Positions 45,456-57,691 of a DNA stretch of 64,000 nucleotides are shown here, in pieces. The stretch comes from Limonium bicolor (Eukaryota > Streptophyta > Magnoliopsida > Caryophyllales > Plumbaginaceae), in assembly GCA_023374045.1 (NCBI GenBank), contig CM041777.1, forward strand, positions 458,298,251 through 458,362,250, given 5' to 3'. The number at the start of each line of letters is the position of its first letter. Position 1 is the first letter of the stretch. The notes under the pieces are model-generated. The model searched no databases. It was not told the DNA's origin and saw only the letters and a list, made by a program, of their open reading frames with translations. Both the position numbers and the translations under genes were made by a program.

Positions 45456-47196
45456 ACTATATGTCAAACACACAACTGGTATGAGAATCACATTACCTAA
45501 ATTGATGGTATATATACATTTGTTTGCACGTGTTTATATCCTAGTGGAGTGTGACTCGTTCAAACCCAAATAGACTAGTAGTTTTGCCTCAAACATCTAG
45601 CCTAACTCTAATTTTCAAAACCAAACAAACTAGCATTTTAATTTCAAAAGTCAAGCCTAACTCTAAGGTTCAAACACAAATAAAGTAGCATTTTAATTTC
45701 AACAAATAATTGCATTTTTTAAAACAAAAACATAAGTTAAACTACTTACTTGTTTGTAGTTTGTACGATGTATAGAGGAAGAAGGAGGATGGTTGGTAGA
45801 CAGGGAGTGACAAGAGTGGTTTGACTTTGCTGGAAGTCATAGGCTAATATATAGTGAGACCTGATAATAAAGAAAATTGCTATATTAAGACAAAATACAA
45901 TATTACGAAGAGATTTTGTTAAAAAACGGCATGACCTTTGCATAATTTTACCTATCCCATGCTTATTATTAAGCATTCACCAATCATTCAACAACACAAA
46001 TTTCCATCACAAATCAGACTAATACCAAATTTATTCATCAAACCATTCAATCATTTGTGGAAATCAAATACAAAGTATAAAAGTGAAAAAGATAAGTTAG
46101 ATTATATTACCGGTTCTTCCACTCCGCTTTCAATCTACCGTGCAATGACTGAAGGGTTTCTTAACCACTTCTCTGTAGATAGAATAGAAACTCATTAGTT
46201 TACGTATGTTAATTGTTTGTAATTAGGATTGCAAAATTATATATAATGAGCTAAAAAGATGAAGATGTAGGTTGAGTATATTACAAGTTCACAAATGAAA
46301 TGTACTCAGCCCCGTACGACTTCAATCTGGTGAGCACATTTAGTGATTTCCCTCTACAAAGACACAACCATGCTTATTATTAAGCATTCACCAATCACTC
46401 AACAACATAAATTTCCATCATAAACCAAACTAATATATACTAAATTTATTCATCAAACCAAATTCTAATAATTTGTGGAAATCAAATACAAAGTACAAAA
46501 GAGAAAAAGGATAAGTTAGATTATATTACCGGTTCGTAAATGAATTGTTCTCCTCTCCGCTTTCAATCTACCATGCAATGCTTTCAAATGAATTGTTCTC
46601 CGCTCCGATTAGAGTATATTACATGTAGATAGAAGAGAAACTCAGTAGTTGTGTATGTTCCTTATTTGTAGTTAGGTTGTAAATTTACAGTGAGTGAAGA
46701 GAATGAAGAGATAAGTTAAAGTATGTTACCGGTTCCTAAATAAATTGTTTTTAGCCCCTCTTCTCAATCTGGCGTGCGAGACGTGTAGCAGTACCAATCT
46801 CTACAGAGGCAACGCAGACGCAAAATAAGTATCAATTGAGGGCACAAAACTATATTGCTTACAATGTTTATAATGTGCTTATAATTATAAGCATAAATAA
46901 TGCTCAAACATTGTTCCACCCCATATATAAGCATAATAAATCTAGCCCAAATAAGCTAACCTAACTATACTTAAAAGAAGGGCAAAAAACAACAACAATA
47001 TTCACTCAAACATTTCATCAAATACCTTGTGTGCATACATAATTTTATTAGTTTATCAACCAAATCTTTCAAAGATTTGACACACACAATAAATATCAGC
47101 ATCCACAATCACAATGTGACCCGAATCTATCAATTTTAACAACACATTTACAACTTTTTAGTCAAAACCGAGACCAACAAATTTAGGGTTTTTTTA
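45456..47196 (-). other. CACTA 2 upstream region / first intron with tandem duplication
   Basis: AT-rich region between the GC-rich leader exon and the transposase coding start, probably leader introns. A block starting CATGCTTATTATTAAGC at 45958 is repeated at 46371 (413 bp apart) with moderate divergence; both copies include TTACCGGTTC and CCGCTTTCAATCTACC. A shorter repeat (GCATTTTAATTTCAA) recurs at 45540-45720. No coding gene recognised. Confidence 0.6.
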
Positions 47197-47420
47197 CCTT
47201 GTAGGCAGCATCTGTTGTTGCTGCAGCGGCGAAGGCGAAGGCGGCGATGACCGTCGACGGCGGCGACGACCGGCGAAAGCGGAAGGAGCGGAAGGAGGGC
47301 GGTGGCGGCCTTGTGGTGGTGGTCGATCGTAGTTCAAATCGCCGGGAAAACACAGAGAAGAGGGGGCCAGGTTAGGGATTGCGACAGTAGCGTCGGGGCA
47401 GGGTGGGGGTCTTTTTAAAC
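47197..47420 (-). promoter_or_regulatory. GC-rich leader exon of CACTA 2 with splice donor
   Basis: Unlike its AT-rich surroundings this stretch is GC-rich (CGGCGG, CCGCCG runs), with a Gln/Pro/Arg-rich frame (PSPSPLQQQQMLPTR) that ends at CTACAAG|GTAAAAAAA, a good plant donor site near 47197. It lies just inside the subterminal repeats, where CACTA transcripts normally begin. It may be a non-coding first exon. Confidence 0.5.
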
Positions 47421-47424
47421 GACC

Positions 47425-47684
47425 TATTTTGGCGGTTGTTACAAGGAACCGCCGAAATAGGTCCTCCTTAGTTTTTAAAATGAAAAAAAAATCTATTTCG
47501 GCAGTTCCTAGCCACAACCGCCGAAATAAACTACCAAATATATCTATTTCGGCGGTTGTGACAAGGAACCGCCAAAATAGATGTTATTTCTTTAGTTAAA
47601 CAAAATAAATAGGACCTATCTCGGCGGTTCCTAGTCACAACCACCGAGATAGGGGCGCTGAAATAGGTCATTTTTGTACTAGTG
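47425..47684. repeat. CACTA 2 terminus and subterminal repeats
   Basis: Repeats of CTATTTCGGCGGTT and its complement AACCGCCGAAATAG, with TGTGACAAGGAACCGCC spacers in both orientations, end in CATTTTTGTACTAGTG at 47684. Confidence 0.85.
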
Positions 47685-47931
47685 AACGTCCGTTAAATTT
47701 TACAATTTCTTCCTATTTTACCCTTAATCCGATTTTTCATAAGATGCCCTTGCATAATTGTAATGACTACTTTCACCAGATACCCATGCATGTTTCAAAT
47801 GGCTAGTTTCACCAGATACCCCTGTAATGGATACTTTTACCAGATACCCCTACAACATAAAATAGCTAGTTTTGGCCTATAAAATCAGAAAAAACACAAC
47901 ATTTTAACATTATAGTTTTCATAATAAGACA
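47685..47931. other. AT-rich spacer, no gene seen
   Basis: Contains three diverged copies of a phrase like TTTCACCAGATACCC(C/A)TGCA (47773-47850). Nothing else recognised. Confidence 0.5.
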
Positions 47932-48282
47932 ATGCCTTCCTCACAATCAAGTTACTCGGTCACTACTACTGTTGAAGGTAGAAGATGCAATTATGGAAGA
48001 GAAGCTGAAGTCCTTGTTTCAAGAAAAAACACTTCGTCCAAAAGAATGTACTACAAATGCTTACATTGCAATAGATTGATAGAATGTGCAAAACCACAAC
48101 TGATCAACAGAATCCAGTAGCACAACAACATTATATCCCTTAAAAGTAAAGCTTATAAGAAGTGCAGCATGAGCTGATGAAGATCAAGGTGGAAGTGAAG
48201 GACTTGAAGATGCAAGTTCAATGGGAGATGAGGGTAGGAGTAATTATATGCATATTCTATGTATTGTTGCTGCTGAAAATGT
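47932..48282 (+). pseudogene. small GRF-type zinc finger protein, remnant
   Basis: The first frame (47932-48120, 62 codons) contains GRRCNYGREAEVLVSRKN followed by YYKCLHCNRLIEC, like the GRF-type zinc finger of small plant proteins that often accompany transposable elements. The fold's usual aromatic and Cys positions are only partly kept. After a stop, another frame (48171-48282) encodes MKIKVEVKDLKMQV and then a hydrophobic VGVIICIFYVLLLL tail, matching the coiled coil plus membrane helix that usually ends such proteins. The frame change between the parts indicates a pseudogene or an unseen splice. LTR C inserts 136 bp downstream. Confidence 0.5.
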
Positions 48283-50799
48283 GAACCAAATGCTATAAAT
48301 GTAACAAAAATCAGAATTATAATAAAGCTGTTACTTTTCAGCTTTAACATTTCATAAAGTTGTAGCAACTTACACATTAAGCTAGTGCATTTACATAGTT
48401 CCAACAACTAATATTGCTGAAATACCCCATACCTTGATATGTTGTTAAACATTTAAACTATGGTATGTAAAGGCTAAAAAGTGCCTTAGAAACATCAGTG
48501 AACAATTTAAACCATAGTAAAATGCAATAAAGCACTAGGATACAGTTTGAGCAAAAACATGCTCTAAGCTAGGAGTGAACTTGGTTAGGACCCAAAGAGC
48601 CTAACAAGACCTAATAATATTCAATTATGATTTAATAAGGCTAATTAAGTCCTTGGGAAACTTTGGTAGACAGTTAAACCAAACAAAACACAAGAATATA
48701 CCTTAAAGTCAATAAGAGCAAAAATGTGCTCTAAGCTTGGGATAAATTTGTATAAGACCTAATGGTCATACCTATACCTTATAAATATGTTAATGAACAT
48801 ATTAAATCAATTACCAAAGAAAACCAAGCTGGAAAACAAGTTAAAACACAAAAAAGTGCTTTAAGGAGTCTTAAAGCACGTTTTTGAAAAATTGTCTTGT
48901 AAATGAGTTTGAATGGCTAAATGTCCATCTTATCTTAATTAACATGGTACTATATAGTATCACATTTGGCAGTCTATATCAATGCAAAATCAAAAATTTC
49001 ACATCTATGTGCCTTGTTTAGTGAATAGTAACTAAAATAAGCTAGTTTGTAACATAGTTTGTATAAGTAAATAAATGGCAAAAGACTAAATACCCTTAGT
49101 AACATAAAAGGGGGCCGGTTTTTGTAGTAATGAGTATACACACATGTTAGTCTATTAAGTAACAAATGATGACTAATGGTTACTATTGGCTTAAGGTATA
49201 AATATCTTCTAAAAGCAAAAAGCAATCTTCATTCTCTCATTTCTCTTCATCCAACAGTATCACACTCTCTTCTATCTCTTATGTCCATTCATGGTTTGCT
49301 ACAGCAACAGCAACACCACATTATTTTCCACTTTGACCTCTTGTATCTCCTAGCTCATTTGGCCAAATTAAATTCTAAGACCACCATTCTCTTCCTCTCA
49401 TCAGCTCTTCAATTATATCCTTTTCAAAATCCCAAGAGCTCCATTTCGGTGCCAAGAGGAATCAACCATGGGAGGAGCTTGAGCTCCCTTTAACATATTA
49501 TTTTCCTTTGCTTCAAGGTAAGGAAACTCAAAGAAAAAGGATGTTTCCTTAAGTTTTGTGTGTCCGAAAATTCACCTCACAAGGTTGTTTTCACCTTGCT
49601 GTTTTAGATTCTTTGAATCTTCACGGATAGGAGGAGTCTCTCTTGATACTCATTAAAGCTCTCTTTCCATTCAAAGGTAAAACAATCATTTTAATACCTT
49701 AAGATTAATATATGTAACTGGGTTACAATGAGATGAAGCTTAAAGCTTGTATTCATTATATTATTTGTATAATGTTTAGAAGTTGACAAACAACCAAACT
49801 CTTACCGGTTTTACAAGGAAACAAGAAAGAAGTTTGTGAGGAAAAGAGGTAAACAAAACATCTCAATGTAGTTAAATGCCTTAGGAAATGAGCTGATTGC
49901 TTAATAAAATACCTAGGAGCCAAAGGCAAATGACCTAGAAAATGCTCTCAAGGAAACTATTAAGGGGCATATGTGATGTTGAGTGTATTTGCAGGTTAAA
50001 GGCAATATACTATGTGGAATTCAGTGTTTAAGGTTTATGCAATTTAAGGGCCAAAGAGCCATGTTATTTAAGGGCCTAAGTGCCAAGCAATTAAGTTATG
50101 CACTATATAGTGATTTGTAGTGTAAAATTTGGCGAAGTTTTGTGTGTAAGAAAGTTCTTGGTGGATTTTAGGTGTTCTTGAATGGAATAAGGTAAAAACC
50201 TAAGTGTTTGGAGGAGAATAGACAAGAGAAGCTATGGCAAAATTGGAAAATGTGTAAGAAGTTCTAGTGTTTTTAAATAAGTTTTGGTGGAACTAGGAAG
50301 TGTTAAAGGTAACAAATGTTTTACTAGGGAGACAAAATGTATAAGGGATTTAGAGTGAACAAGGATTAAGTATTATCTTGGGTTTAGGAATTCAATGAGT
50401 GTTTGAGGATGTATTAAAGTCTTGGAGAAGTTTGTTTAAGGTTTAGGAAGTTGATGTACAAGGAGGAAAATGATGTTTGATGTTAGGAGATGTGAAAAAA
50501 GGAGATTTAGTTAGTAAGAAAGATGTTGAGAGATGATGCTAAGGTGTGAGAGGAAACATCTTGGTATAGTGGTCATTATAGGTGAAAATACCACTTAGAA
50601 AACCAAATGAAAAATGTACAAGATTAAGAGGTTTTGTAAGGAGTTTGTGGAATGATTAAAGATGGTTTTGGTGTGTGATTAAGGAGTTTAGTACATGGCT
50701 AAAGATGGTTTGAAGTGCCAAATGTGATTAGAACATACTAGGGCAATATGAGGTGAAGTTTGGAGTCAAATGGGATTTTAGAAACAAAGTTCTGGAGCA

Positions 50800-51125
50800 G
50801 ACCGAACTTGCGACCGAACTTGCAAGGTCGGTCGAGCCAGTTTACCCTGCGAGAATTGGCTTCTGGAATGGACCGACCTTGGGGGACCGAACTTGCAAGG
50901 TCGGTCGGACTTGTATTTGTGTACGAATTAGGTTTTGGAATCGACCGAACAGGGGACCGGACTTGGCAAGTTCGGTCGGGCCTGAATTTTCAAAGGAAAG
51001 AAACTATCGGGAATGGACCGAACATGGGACCGAACTACAAGGTCGGTCGGAGTAGAAAATTTTGACGGTAATATGTTCTGGAATGGACCGACCTTGTGTA
51101 AGGTCGGTCGGCAAGGTCGGTCGGA
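50800..51125 (+). repeat. five-unit hairpin array C (period about 72 bp)
   Basis: Units begin at 50800, 50871, 50943, 51016 and 51086. Typical unit: GACCGACCTTG facing CAAGGTCGGTC, 36 nt in all, preceded by TTCTGGAATG as in array A and followed by a run of A at 51136. Confidence 0.9.
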
Positions 51126-52482
51126 CCAAACTTGTAAAAAAAAAACAAACAAGAATGGCTTAAGTAATAAACCCTAGGGGGTATAATGTGGGTAATTAAG
51201 TATAAGTTAAGACATTAAAACATGGTCATATAAACATGTTAAACACTAATAAATTTGAAGTTAAGTGAGTAATTAACCGACATTCTTAAACAGGATAGGG
51301 TGACCTACGGTGGGAAATCAATCGAAGCAAGGACCAAGGTATGGTTTTCTTGCAACCTGTGTCTACGGATTACACCGGTGTATGCCAATGTGTTTTTCTG
51401 TATGTTTGCCACGTTTGTAAGATAAAACATGTAATGAGTTATTAGTAATTCATTTATGTGGCGTGTTCAACTCTGATACCATTTAACCTCGAAGTGTTAA
51501 CCTTAGTTAACTGAGTCTAGGATCACATGAGAGTTCGGTATTCGGATTAAACGACCCGAACCATGGGACGTTCTAACCACGCTATGGTGTGTTAATTGTG
51601 TGATATGTGTATGTGAATGTAGGGATCCCCCTTGTATGTTTAACCCAGTTGTAATATGTTGGTGTTAGATGTGATAGACTCCATAGTGGGGTTCTAACTA
51701 ATATCTAAAAGTAAGAATGTACTAACAGTGGTGAGGAATCCGGTTTGGCCGGTCGCACGTTGTTTGGGAGTGGGTATCCTTCTTAGCCTTACCCTCCTCT
51801 CTGTTATGGTGTTTCTCGGGTTATGATCTCCAATTAGCTTACTCCAAAGCTAACTATTCTGACTTATGATCGGTTTAGGGGGAACAGTGTTTGTGTGGTG
51901 GTGTCGGGCCACCAAACCCGAAACCATCTTAACTTAAGTTACTCGTCCGACTATTAGGAGGGTAATGAGTGTTGTATAACGAGTTATATGAGAGTGACAT
52001 CATCTCTAGGCTCACCAGTGAATTAACAATGTTGGGTCGGTTCCTAAGAGGACCGTTCCGTTATGTTATGTGATGTTGTTGTAATGCAATTTCTATTGCG
52101 ATGTTATTATGTGCACGTCGAAACGTGAAAAGTGTGTTATTTTGTTATGTGATGCATGTTATATGTTGTAAAATGTGGAGTATGTGGATCATGGATTGAA
52201 TCCAGTTTGTGATAAGAGGCGTTTGAGGAAACTGAAAACGGGTAAGAGTCGTCATTAAGAAGTAGCTCCATTAGCGGAGAAGCACTATAGGGGTAATGAA
52301 TACCATGAGTGACCTATCAAGTATGGATATGTTATCCGTTTTGAGCCCTTGAGGCGGAATGATTCGTGTTGGTGTGTTTAAGTTACATGCATGATTTAAA
52401 TATAATCAACCGCATGCTAAGACGACAATTAGTTGTCGTGGCCCGGTAGCATGTGGGTTGCGGGTTACCATACCAGCAAAGG

Positions 52483-52501
52483 TGCTGAGCCCCTTGGGGG
52501 G
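52483..52501 (+). promoter_or_regulatory. conserved LTR stem-loop, TGCTGAGCCCCTTGGGGG (C)
   Basis: Same motif as in LTRs A, B, D and E; here element D has inserted 3 bp after it. Confidence 0.5.
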
Positions 52502-52504
52502 CAC

Positions 52505-55500
52505 TGTAATACCCCAACCCGAAATCCAATAAACTGAACGGCGATCACTCCCAAATAAAATACAAATGCAGCGGAAATAAATACAAACCCGGGCGGTATT
52601 ACAATGCCGTTGGCCACCCTTTGACCAACAAGGCTAAGTCCAAATACAGTCCTCAATTCACGGTCTGGATACAGATACAACCCGAGATACTAGGAATCAA
52701 AACTCAAAAGTACAATACTGAAATAAAACAATTAACTAATAGTAGACTCCAAAGCTTGGTCTACCCACCTACACTCAGTGTGGTGATCTCCTCAACTTCA
52801 GGTACCTGAAAAATGGGGGTGCCCCCAAAGGGCTCAGCAAAATGCTGTATGGAAAACGTGCAGCCCATCGTCTACCGGGCCCACCAACTACTTTGCGAAC
52901 ACATGCAGTTCATTTTTATAAAGCTGAAAAGCATAGTCTGATAATAACAAGTATCCATACAAGGACAATAATGTCACATAGAACAAGACACAGAAGGTCG
53001 AGTTAGCTGAACTGAAATTCTTTACTGATAGTCGGTCCACACATGGGACTGACCGTTATAACTGAATATCTGAAATAGTGGAGGTATAGTGACCTCGTTA
53101 TAAAGAAAGGTTGGGTATAAAACCCAGGAGATAACGTAGTTAAACCCTGAACTGAATGGCGTGGGAAATAAGAACCCACTAGAGGAATAAAGTCTTCTCG
53201 AAAGAAGGGCATTTGAATCCCGGGAGGAATAAAGTTCCTCCCAACTGATGTTCCGTCGCGACGTAGATAGGAGACGACCTGAGACAGGTACAGCTCCTGT
53301 AGCATGCATGGCCAGATCCAACTGGGCTCCTCATTCTCGTAGTATAGAGTTGTTAAGTGTCATATAAAGACGTTAAACAAGAACACAATGTGTTGTCAAT
53401 TATCACGTTTAGGATAATGAGTTTGTTATAAACTGAGTTAGTGAGAGACTTGAGTACAAGTCTCGGTATACTGAAACGCAGGTATTTAATCCACTGGTAT
53501 ATAGTGTTTGTATGCGTGGGACATAACACGATGTAGTCAGCAACATTCACGCAAATAAAATAATACCACAGTGTGCAAGAGTAAACAACAGTTACATTAA
53601 TTATCTTGGTCATTATTTCAAACAACAGATAACACAAGCCGGTGTAATCCGTTAGAAAACAGGTTGCAAGAATCCCATACCGTTCACCGTAGATTGTACT
53701 TGTAAATTCCCGGTCAAGTCTGGTCAAACAAAGTCCTAGAATAGGATTAACGGAGAGGGTTAATTAGTTACCCTTATATAATATTCTATTGGATCTTTTA
53801 AACAAATTTCATATTGTTATTTCATGTGAGGTTTATTTTTTTAATCACCTCATGATTTAATGTATAACTTATTTGTTATAGCCCTTTTGATTATTTATAA
53901 ATCCTTTAATGCACATATATGTGTTTATTGCATTTGTTGTTATTTTTTTTGTATAGGTGACATAACAACTTATAATTCCTAACTATATTTATATGTCATA
54001 CATAGACATAAAATTCTTATAGTTTTATTATTCTCCTTTTTAACCATAAATAATATTTATTGTTTATTTTAATTCCTTATAACCATGTAAGCCATAGTTT
54101 TAATTCCATAATTCCTTAATCAAAATTCTTTCTTCTAAATTCCTCCAAATATCCATGTAGGACCTATATTTATTTTAATCTAAATTCTTACTTATTTTTC
54201 GGTTATTTACAAAACAACACATATATTCATAAACTTTATATTAAATTCTAATCTCTTTATATTATAGAGTTTTATTTCTTATTTAGCTAAATTACAAAGC
54301 CATCCCTAATATTTTGGTATATAGCTTTTTTTAAATATTATAACTCTCAAAAATTACAACTTAGCCCCTTAAATCCTCGGCTTTAAAATTTATTTCTTAT
54401 AATTACAATCCAACCACAAAATCTTAAACTTTACATAATGACATGTAAACTATAGTTTTAATTTTAATTCTCCATAAATGCCGAATATATAATAAAATTC
54501 TTAATTACCAAACTAACCCCAAGAATTCGGCTTTGGTCTTGACTTTCCATTAATTACATTTTCACACCCAAACTTTCTAATAGTTACTTAATAACTTATA
54601 AACTATAGTCTAATATTTAATTCCTTAAATTTCGAAAGTGAACCTAATACTTCTCTAATTATGAATTCGCCCCTAATAATTCTAAACTTTCATAACAACT
54701 ATTAAAATTACATAATAGCCCAAAACCTTTATAAAAATGTTATCTAACCTTGTTTAATTTATCTAAAATTCATGAACTTATTCCCTAACCTTATATTATA
54801 TATAATAATACCAAACAGCCCACTTAACTCTCTCTGGTTTTTATAATAAACCCACTAAATATTGTAAAAATTACATTTAAGCCACTTAACTTAATTAATT
54901 AGCCATTTAAGCACTAATGAAATATTTTTAGCTCACCAAACTTTGTGATCTAAAGTTTATACCTAAGTAGGTCATTAATACCTATTTATCAATTAACAGC
55001 ATTCGGCCATATTTATTTGGTGACCATATAGAATATGAAAGTGGATTTATATGTCATATAAATGTACATAATTCATATGAGTCATATAACTCATGTAAAA
55101 ATTATTGTAATGTCTTATATTGATTCTTAGCTTAAAATAATCTTTTTCCCTTGGTAATTTGGCTTGAATTAATATGTAACATAACTAAATTTGTGACACA
55201 AAAATGTGTCTTAAGGTAAATATTTCCTATATAAGTTATAGATTGTATTTTTGGCATATAATACCATATGGTTTCGGTTTAATAAACCTAGGAGGTGTAC
55301 ATAATTTTTGTATAATTTTTAGAAGCTTAACAAAACTTATATCATAAGGATTTACTTAGTAAACTACTTCTCAACAAAGGTGGTTAAGTGCTTGAACTCT
55401 TCTTGAATCTCCAAGCTTCTCCAAGGTAATATAGATGCTCCCTTCGGTTATATGCAGTGGTGACGGAGTTTTAGGAGTTATATCTTGAATAAGATCTTAA

Positions 55501-57172
55501 GTAATTTGTAAGTATTTTTACAAGAGTTTACCTTAGACTTTTCTCCTTATATTCGGCACTCCTAAGGTAGATGAAGAACAAAGTTTCCTTCATGAAATGA
55601 AGAAGAAAAGACTTAGAAGAGTAGAACTTGTTACACACAAAAATGTGTTTTAAGGATTTTCAAGCTTTAACCTACCTTAAGATAACCTTGAGAGCTCTTG
55701 GTTTAATGTTGGTTTGGACAATCCCCTTGGAGAACTAAATGTGGCCGAACCCACCTTGATATGCTAGGAAAGTTTTGCTTCAAGACTTGCTTGCCAAGAA
55801 ATGCTAGGAATTACCTTGAAGATGAAGATAGAAGTTAAAACTCCATTAATGGACTTAAGAGCTTCAAAGGAAGAAGGTGAAGCTAGAAGAGAGAGGAGAG
55901 AGCTTACCTAAACCGTGGATGAAGAGGGCAAGGAAGAAAATGAGACTTAGCTCACGTAAATGGTAAGGAATTGCACTTTGGAATGTGACAAGGCAAAAGC
56001 ATGTGGAAGAAATAATGTGAACTAGAAGACAAGGAAATTTAGGTAAGGTATCTTCTTTTGTTTTTTCTAAGTTTGTGTTTCTTCTTCCTCATGTAGAGTC
56101 ACGAATTTAGGGACTGAATGGAGCTCAAAAACCGGCCATGAATAGCCAAGGAAGAAGCAAGGAAGGTTACTTGCTTAGGAAATCAAAAGGCAAAAAGAAA
56201 AAGGAATCTACTTTTTGCTTTTAGCATTTGTTTTGTATCTAGCTCACATGGCCTTGTTCCATGACCTAATTTCGACAGCTCTCTGGTCAAATGAGACCTA
56301 CATACTTTGGCATTAAGTAATGTAACACATGGGATGATAGAGTCATCATGTTTTAAGCCTTTTATAAATTTTTAAAGCAAATTTTATACTAGTTTTTGCC
56401 CTTAAAATCGGCCCCTATAGAGCACCTTGTTGACTAGTCACACCAACTGATTTAGAAGGTCATTTTAACCCTTTTTAAGATTACCAATTCGTGGCATGTC
56501 AAAAACTACAAGGTAATTGCGTAAAACGCATTTTCGTGACACCCGAAGGTGTGTTTTTGTGCTCTAAGGAAATTTTGGGAAACCAATTGTTTTATGAGTT
56601 CCAAGTGTTTGTAAACACTTATTATAGTAAATAAACATATACTAAGATGTTACATTGAGTTATATGGGGTTATATCAACCCGTGACATAATTTACGGGCC
56701 ATCGGGACACTCCCGGGCCAAAAAGGAGCGCTAAGAAATCCTCCTGTGGTTTTTGCTGAATTTTGAGAAACCACTTCGTGGGTTCTCTTTAGAATGATAA
56801 TATGATGTTAGGAACTCTAGGAATTAATTTTATAGGAGTTCGTGCCACCTCGGCACTCCTCCGGACTTTTCGTGCTTTAAGGAGCGGGTGTGAGCACTCC
56901 CGAGCATTTTGCGTTTTTGACTGAATATAGCTTAGGGAATATATTTATATATTCATATAATAATTGTATGACCATTTGGTTTGAGTTTTAGAAGGTCATA
57001 CAAGGTCATGCTTGATCACATGTTTCTAAGGCGTTTTAGCGTTTATGGAGAAACGACTATTTTTACGTAACGTTTTCATGCATGGGTTTGCATGCGTACG
57101 TGAAATGATTTATTTGGATTATATTCCAATAAATAATGATCTAATAATATTATTTAGATTTGGGGTATTTCA
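52505..57172 (-). repeat. 3' LTR of element D (4668 bp)
   Basis: Runs from TGTAATACCCC (52505) to GGGGTATTTCA (57172) on the plus strand. It shares with LTR E a block around 56515-56690 (double hairpin with CACACCTTCGGGTGTC and GCGTTTTACGC, TATATAACCCCATATAAC), an AT-rich section (53800-55000), and the GGTGAACGGTATG block (53676-53705). The stem-loop TGCTGAGCCCTTTGGGGGC is at 52821-52839. No gene seen in it. Confidence 0.92.
56515..56558 (-). promoter_or_regulatory. double-hairpin block shared by LTRs D and E
   Basis: Two adjacent stems (CACCTTCGGGTG type, then GCGTTTTACGC type). The LTR E copy at 9428-9467 is almost the same although much of the surrounding LTR has diverged. Possible transcript structure or protein-binding site; function unknown. 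Confidence 0.4.
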
Positions 57173-57208
57173 ATCTACCCCCCTTAAAAAGGACTTCGCC
57201 CCGAAGTC
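57173..57208 (-). promoter_or_regulatory. 3' polypurine tract with hairpin (D)
   Basis: Minus strand: GACTTCG-GGG-CGAAGTC stem-loop, CTTTTT, AAGGGGGGTAGAT next to the LTR start TGAAATACCCC. Confidence 0.85.
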
Positions 57209-57640
57209 TCATATCTAAATTATAAGGTTGTGGGGAATCAAGTTCCACTAAGTATCCACAACTCAATCTAGTAGGGATCAAGTCCCAAGTCTCTATATTC
57301 CTAAGTTCACAGTGTACATCAAACACAACAGGAACACTTTGGAACAATATAGTGTAATGTAATAACACAGTCACTTTTCATATTTAATAGTGCAGAGTAG
57401 TGCACATAAACTTTTCATTGTAGTGTAACAAAGTACACACCAACAAGTAGAAGTACAAGGTACATTCAAATACAGTGTTACACAAGAACACATACAAGAC
57501 AAGGTGTCACTGAATATACTGAATAGTGTTACACAAGAACACTCACTGAAATGCAACAAGGTGCAACAAAACTGAATAGTGTTACACAAGAACACTCACT
57601 GAAATGTAACAAATGCATACTGAACTCACAAAGAAAAAGG
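57209..57640 (-). other. 3' untranslated internal region of D with short repeats
   Basis: Non-coding. The phrase AGTGTTACACAAGAACACTC recurs at about 57524 and 57578, with related GTGTTACACAAGAACACA at 57473. Role unknown. Confidence 0.6.
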
Positions 57641-57680
57641 CTCTACCCCCCAAAAAAAGAGGGGTAGCCCCCGTACCCTA
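57641..57680 (-). promoter_or_regulatory. internal polypurine-like module (D)
   Basis: Minus strand: GGGTA-CGGGGGC-TACCC stem-loop, a T run, then GGGGGGTAGAGCC, just after the end of pol, as in elements A and E. Confidence 0.55.
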
Positions 57681-57691
57681 GACTAAAGCGT

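Larger units (their letters stand above)
37050..47684 (-). mobile_element. CACTA (En/Spm) transposon 2 with TNP2 transposase
   Basis: Minus-strand element whose right terminus is at 47684 (...GTACTAGTG, complement of CACTAGTAC). It contains subterminal inverted repeats, a GC-rich leader exon, and a TNP2-type transposase followed by a second transposase-associated gene. Its left part is interrupted by LTR-X, so the other terminus is displaced to the left of the nest and outside the window. Solo LTR B splits the transposase. Frames are broken by several small indels, so the element is unlikely to be autonomous now. Confidence 0.88.
48418..52504 (+). repeat. LTR C, interrupted by element D
   Basis: Starts TGAAATACCCCATACC at 48418; the sequence before it is ATTGC. 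It contains CCGGTTTTTGTAG near 49120, hairpin array C (50800-51125), a GGTATGG...TTGCAACCTG block near 51340 shared with LTR D, and the TGCTGAGCCCCTTGGGG stem-loop at 52483. It stops at 52504, where element D is inserted; the remaining 3' part (a few hundred bases by comparison with other LTRs) must lie beyond D outside the window. Whether it is a solo LTR or part of a full element cannot be told. Small frames at 48974-49225 and 49176-49493 are not supported as genes. Confidence 0.8.

Noticed and set aside
47194..47517. 107-codon Arg/Pro-rich minus-strand frame as a protein gene
   Set aside because: Low complexity, overlaps the CACTA leader exon and subterminal repeats; a leader exon with a donor site explains it better.
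53353..53727. 124-codon minus-strand frame in LTR D (53353-53727) and neighbours 53003-53321
   Set aside because: It lies inside an LTR across the conserved leader block, has no domain, and no reason to expect coding.
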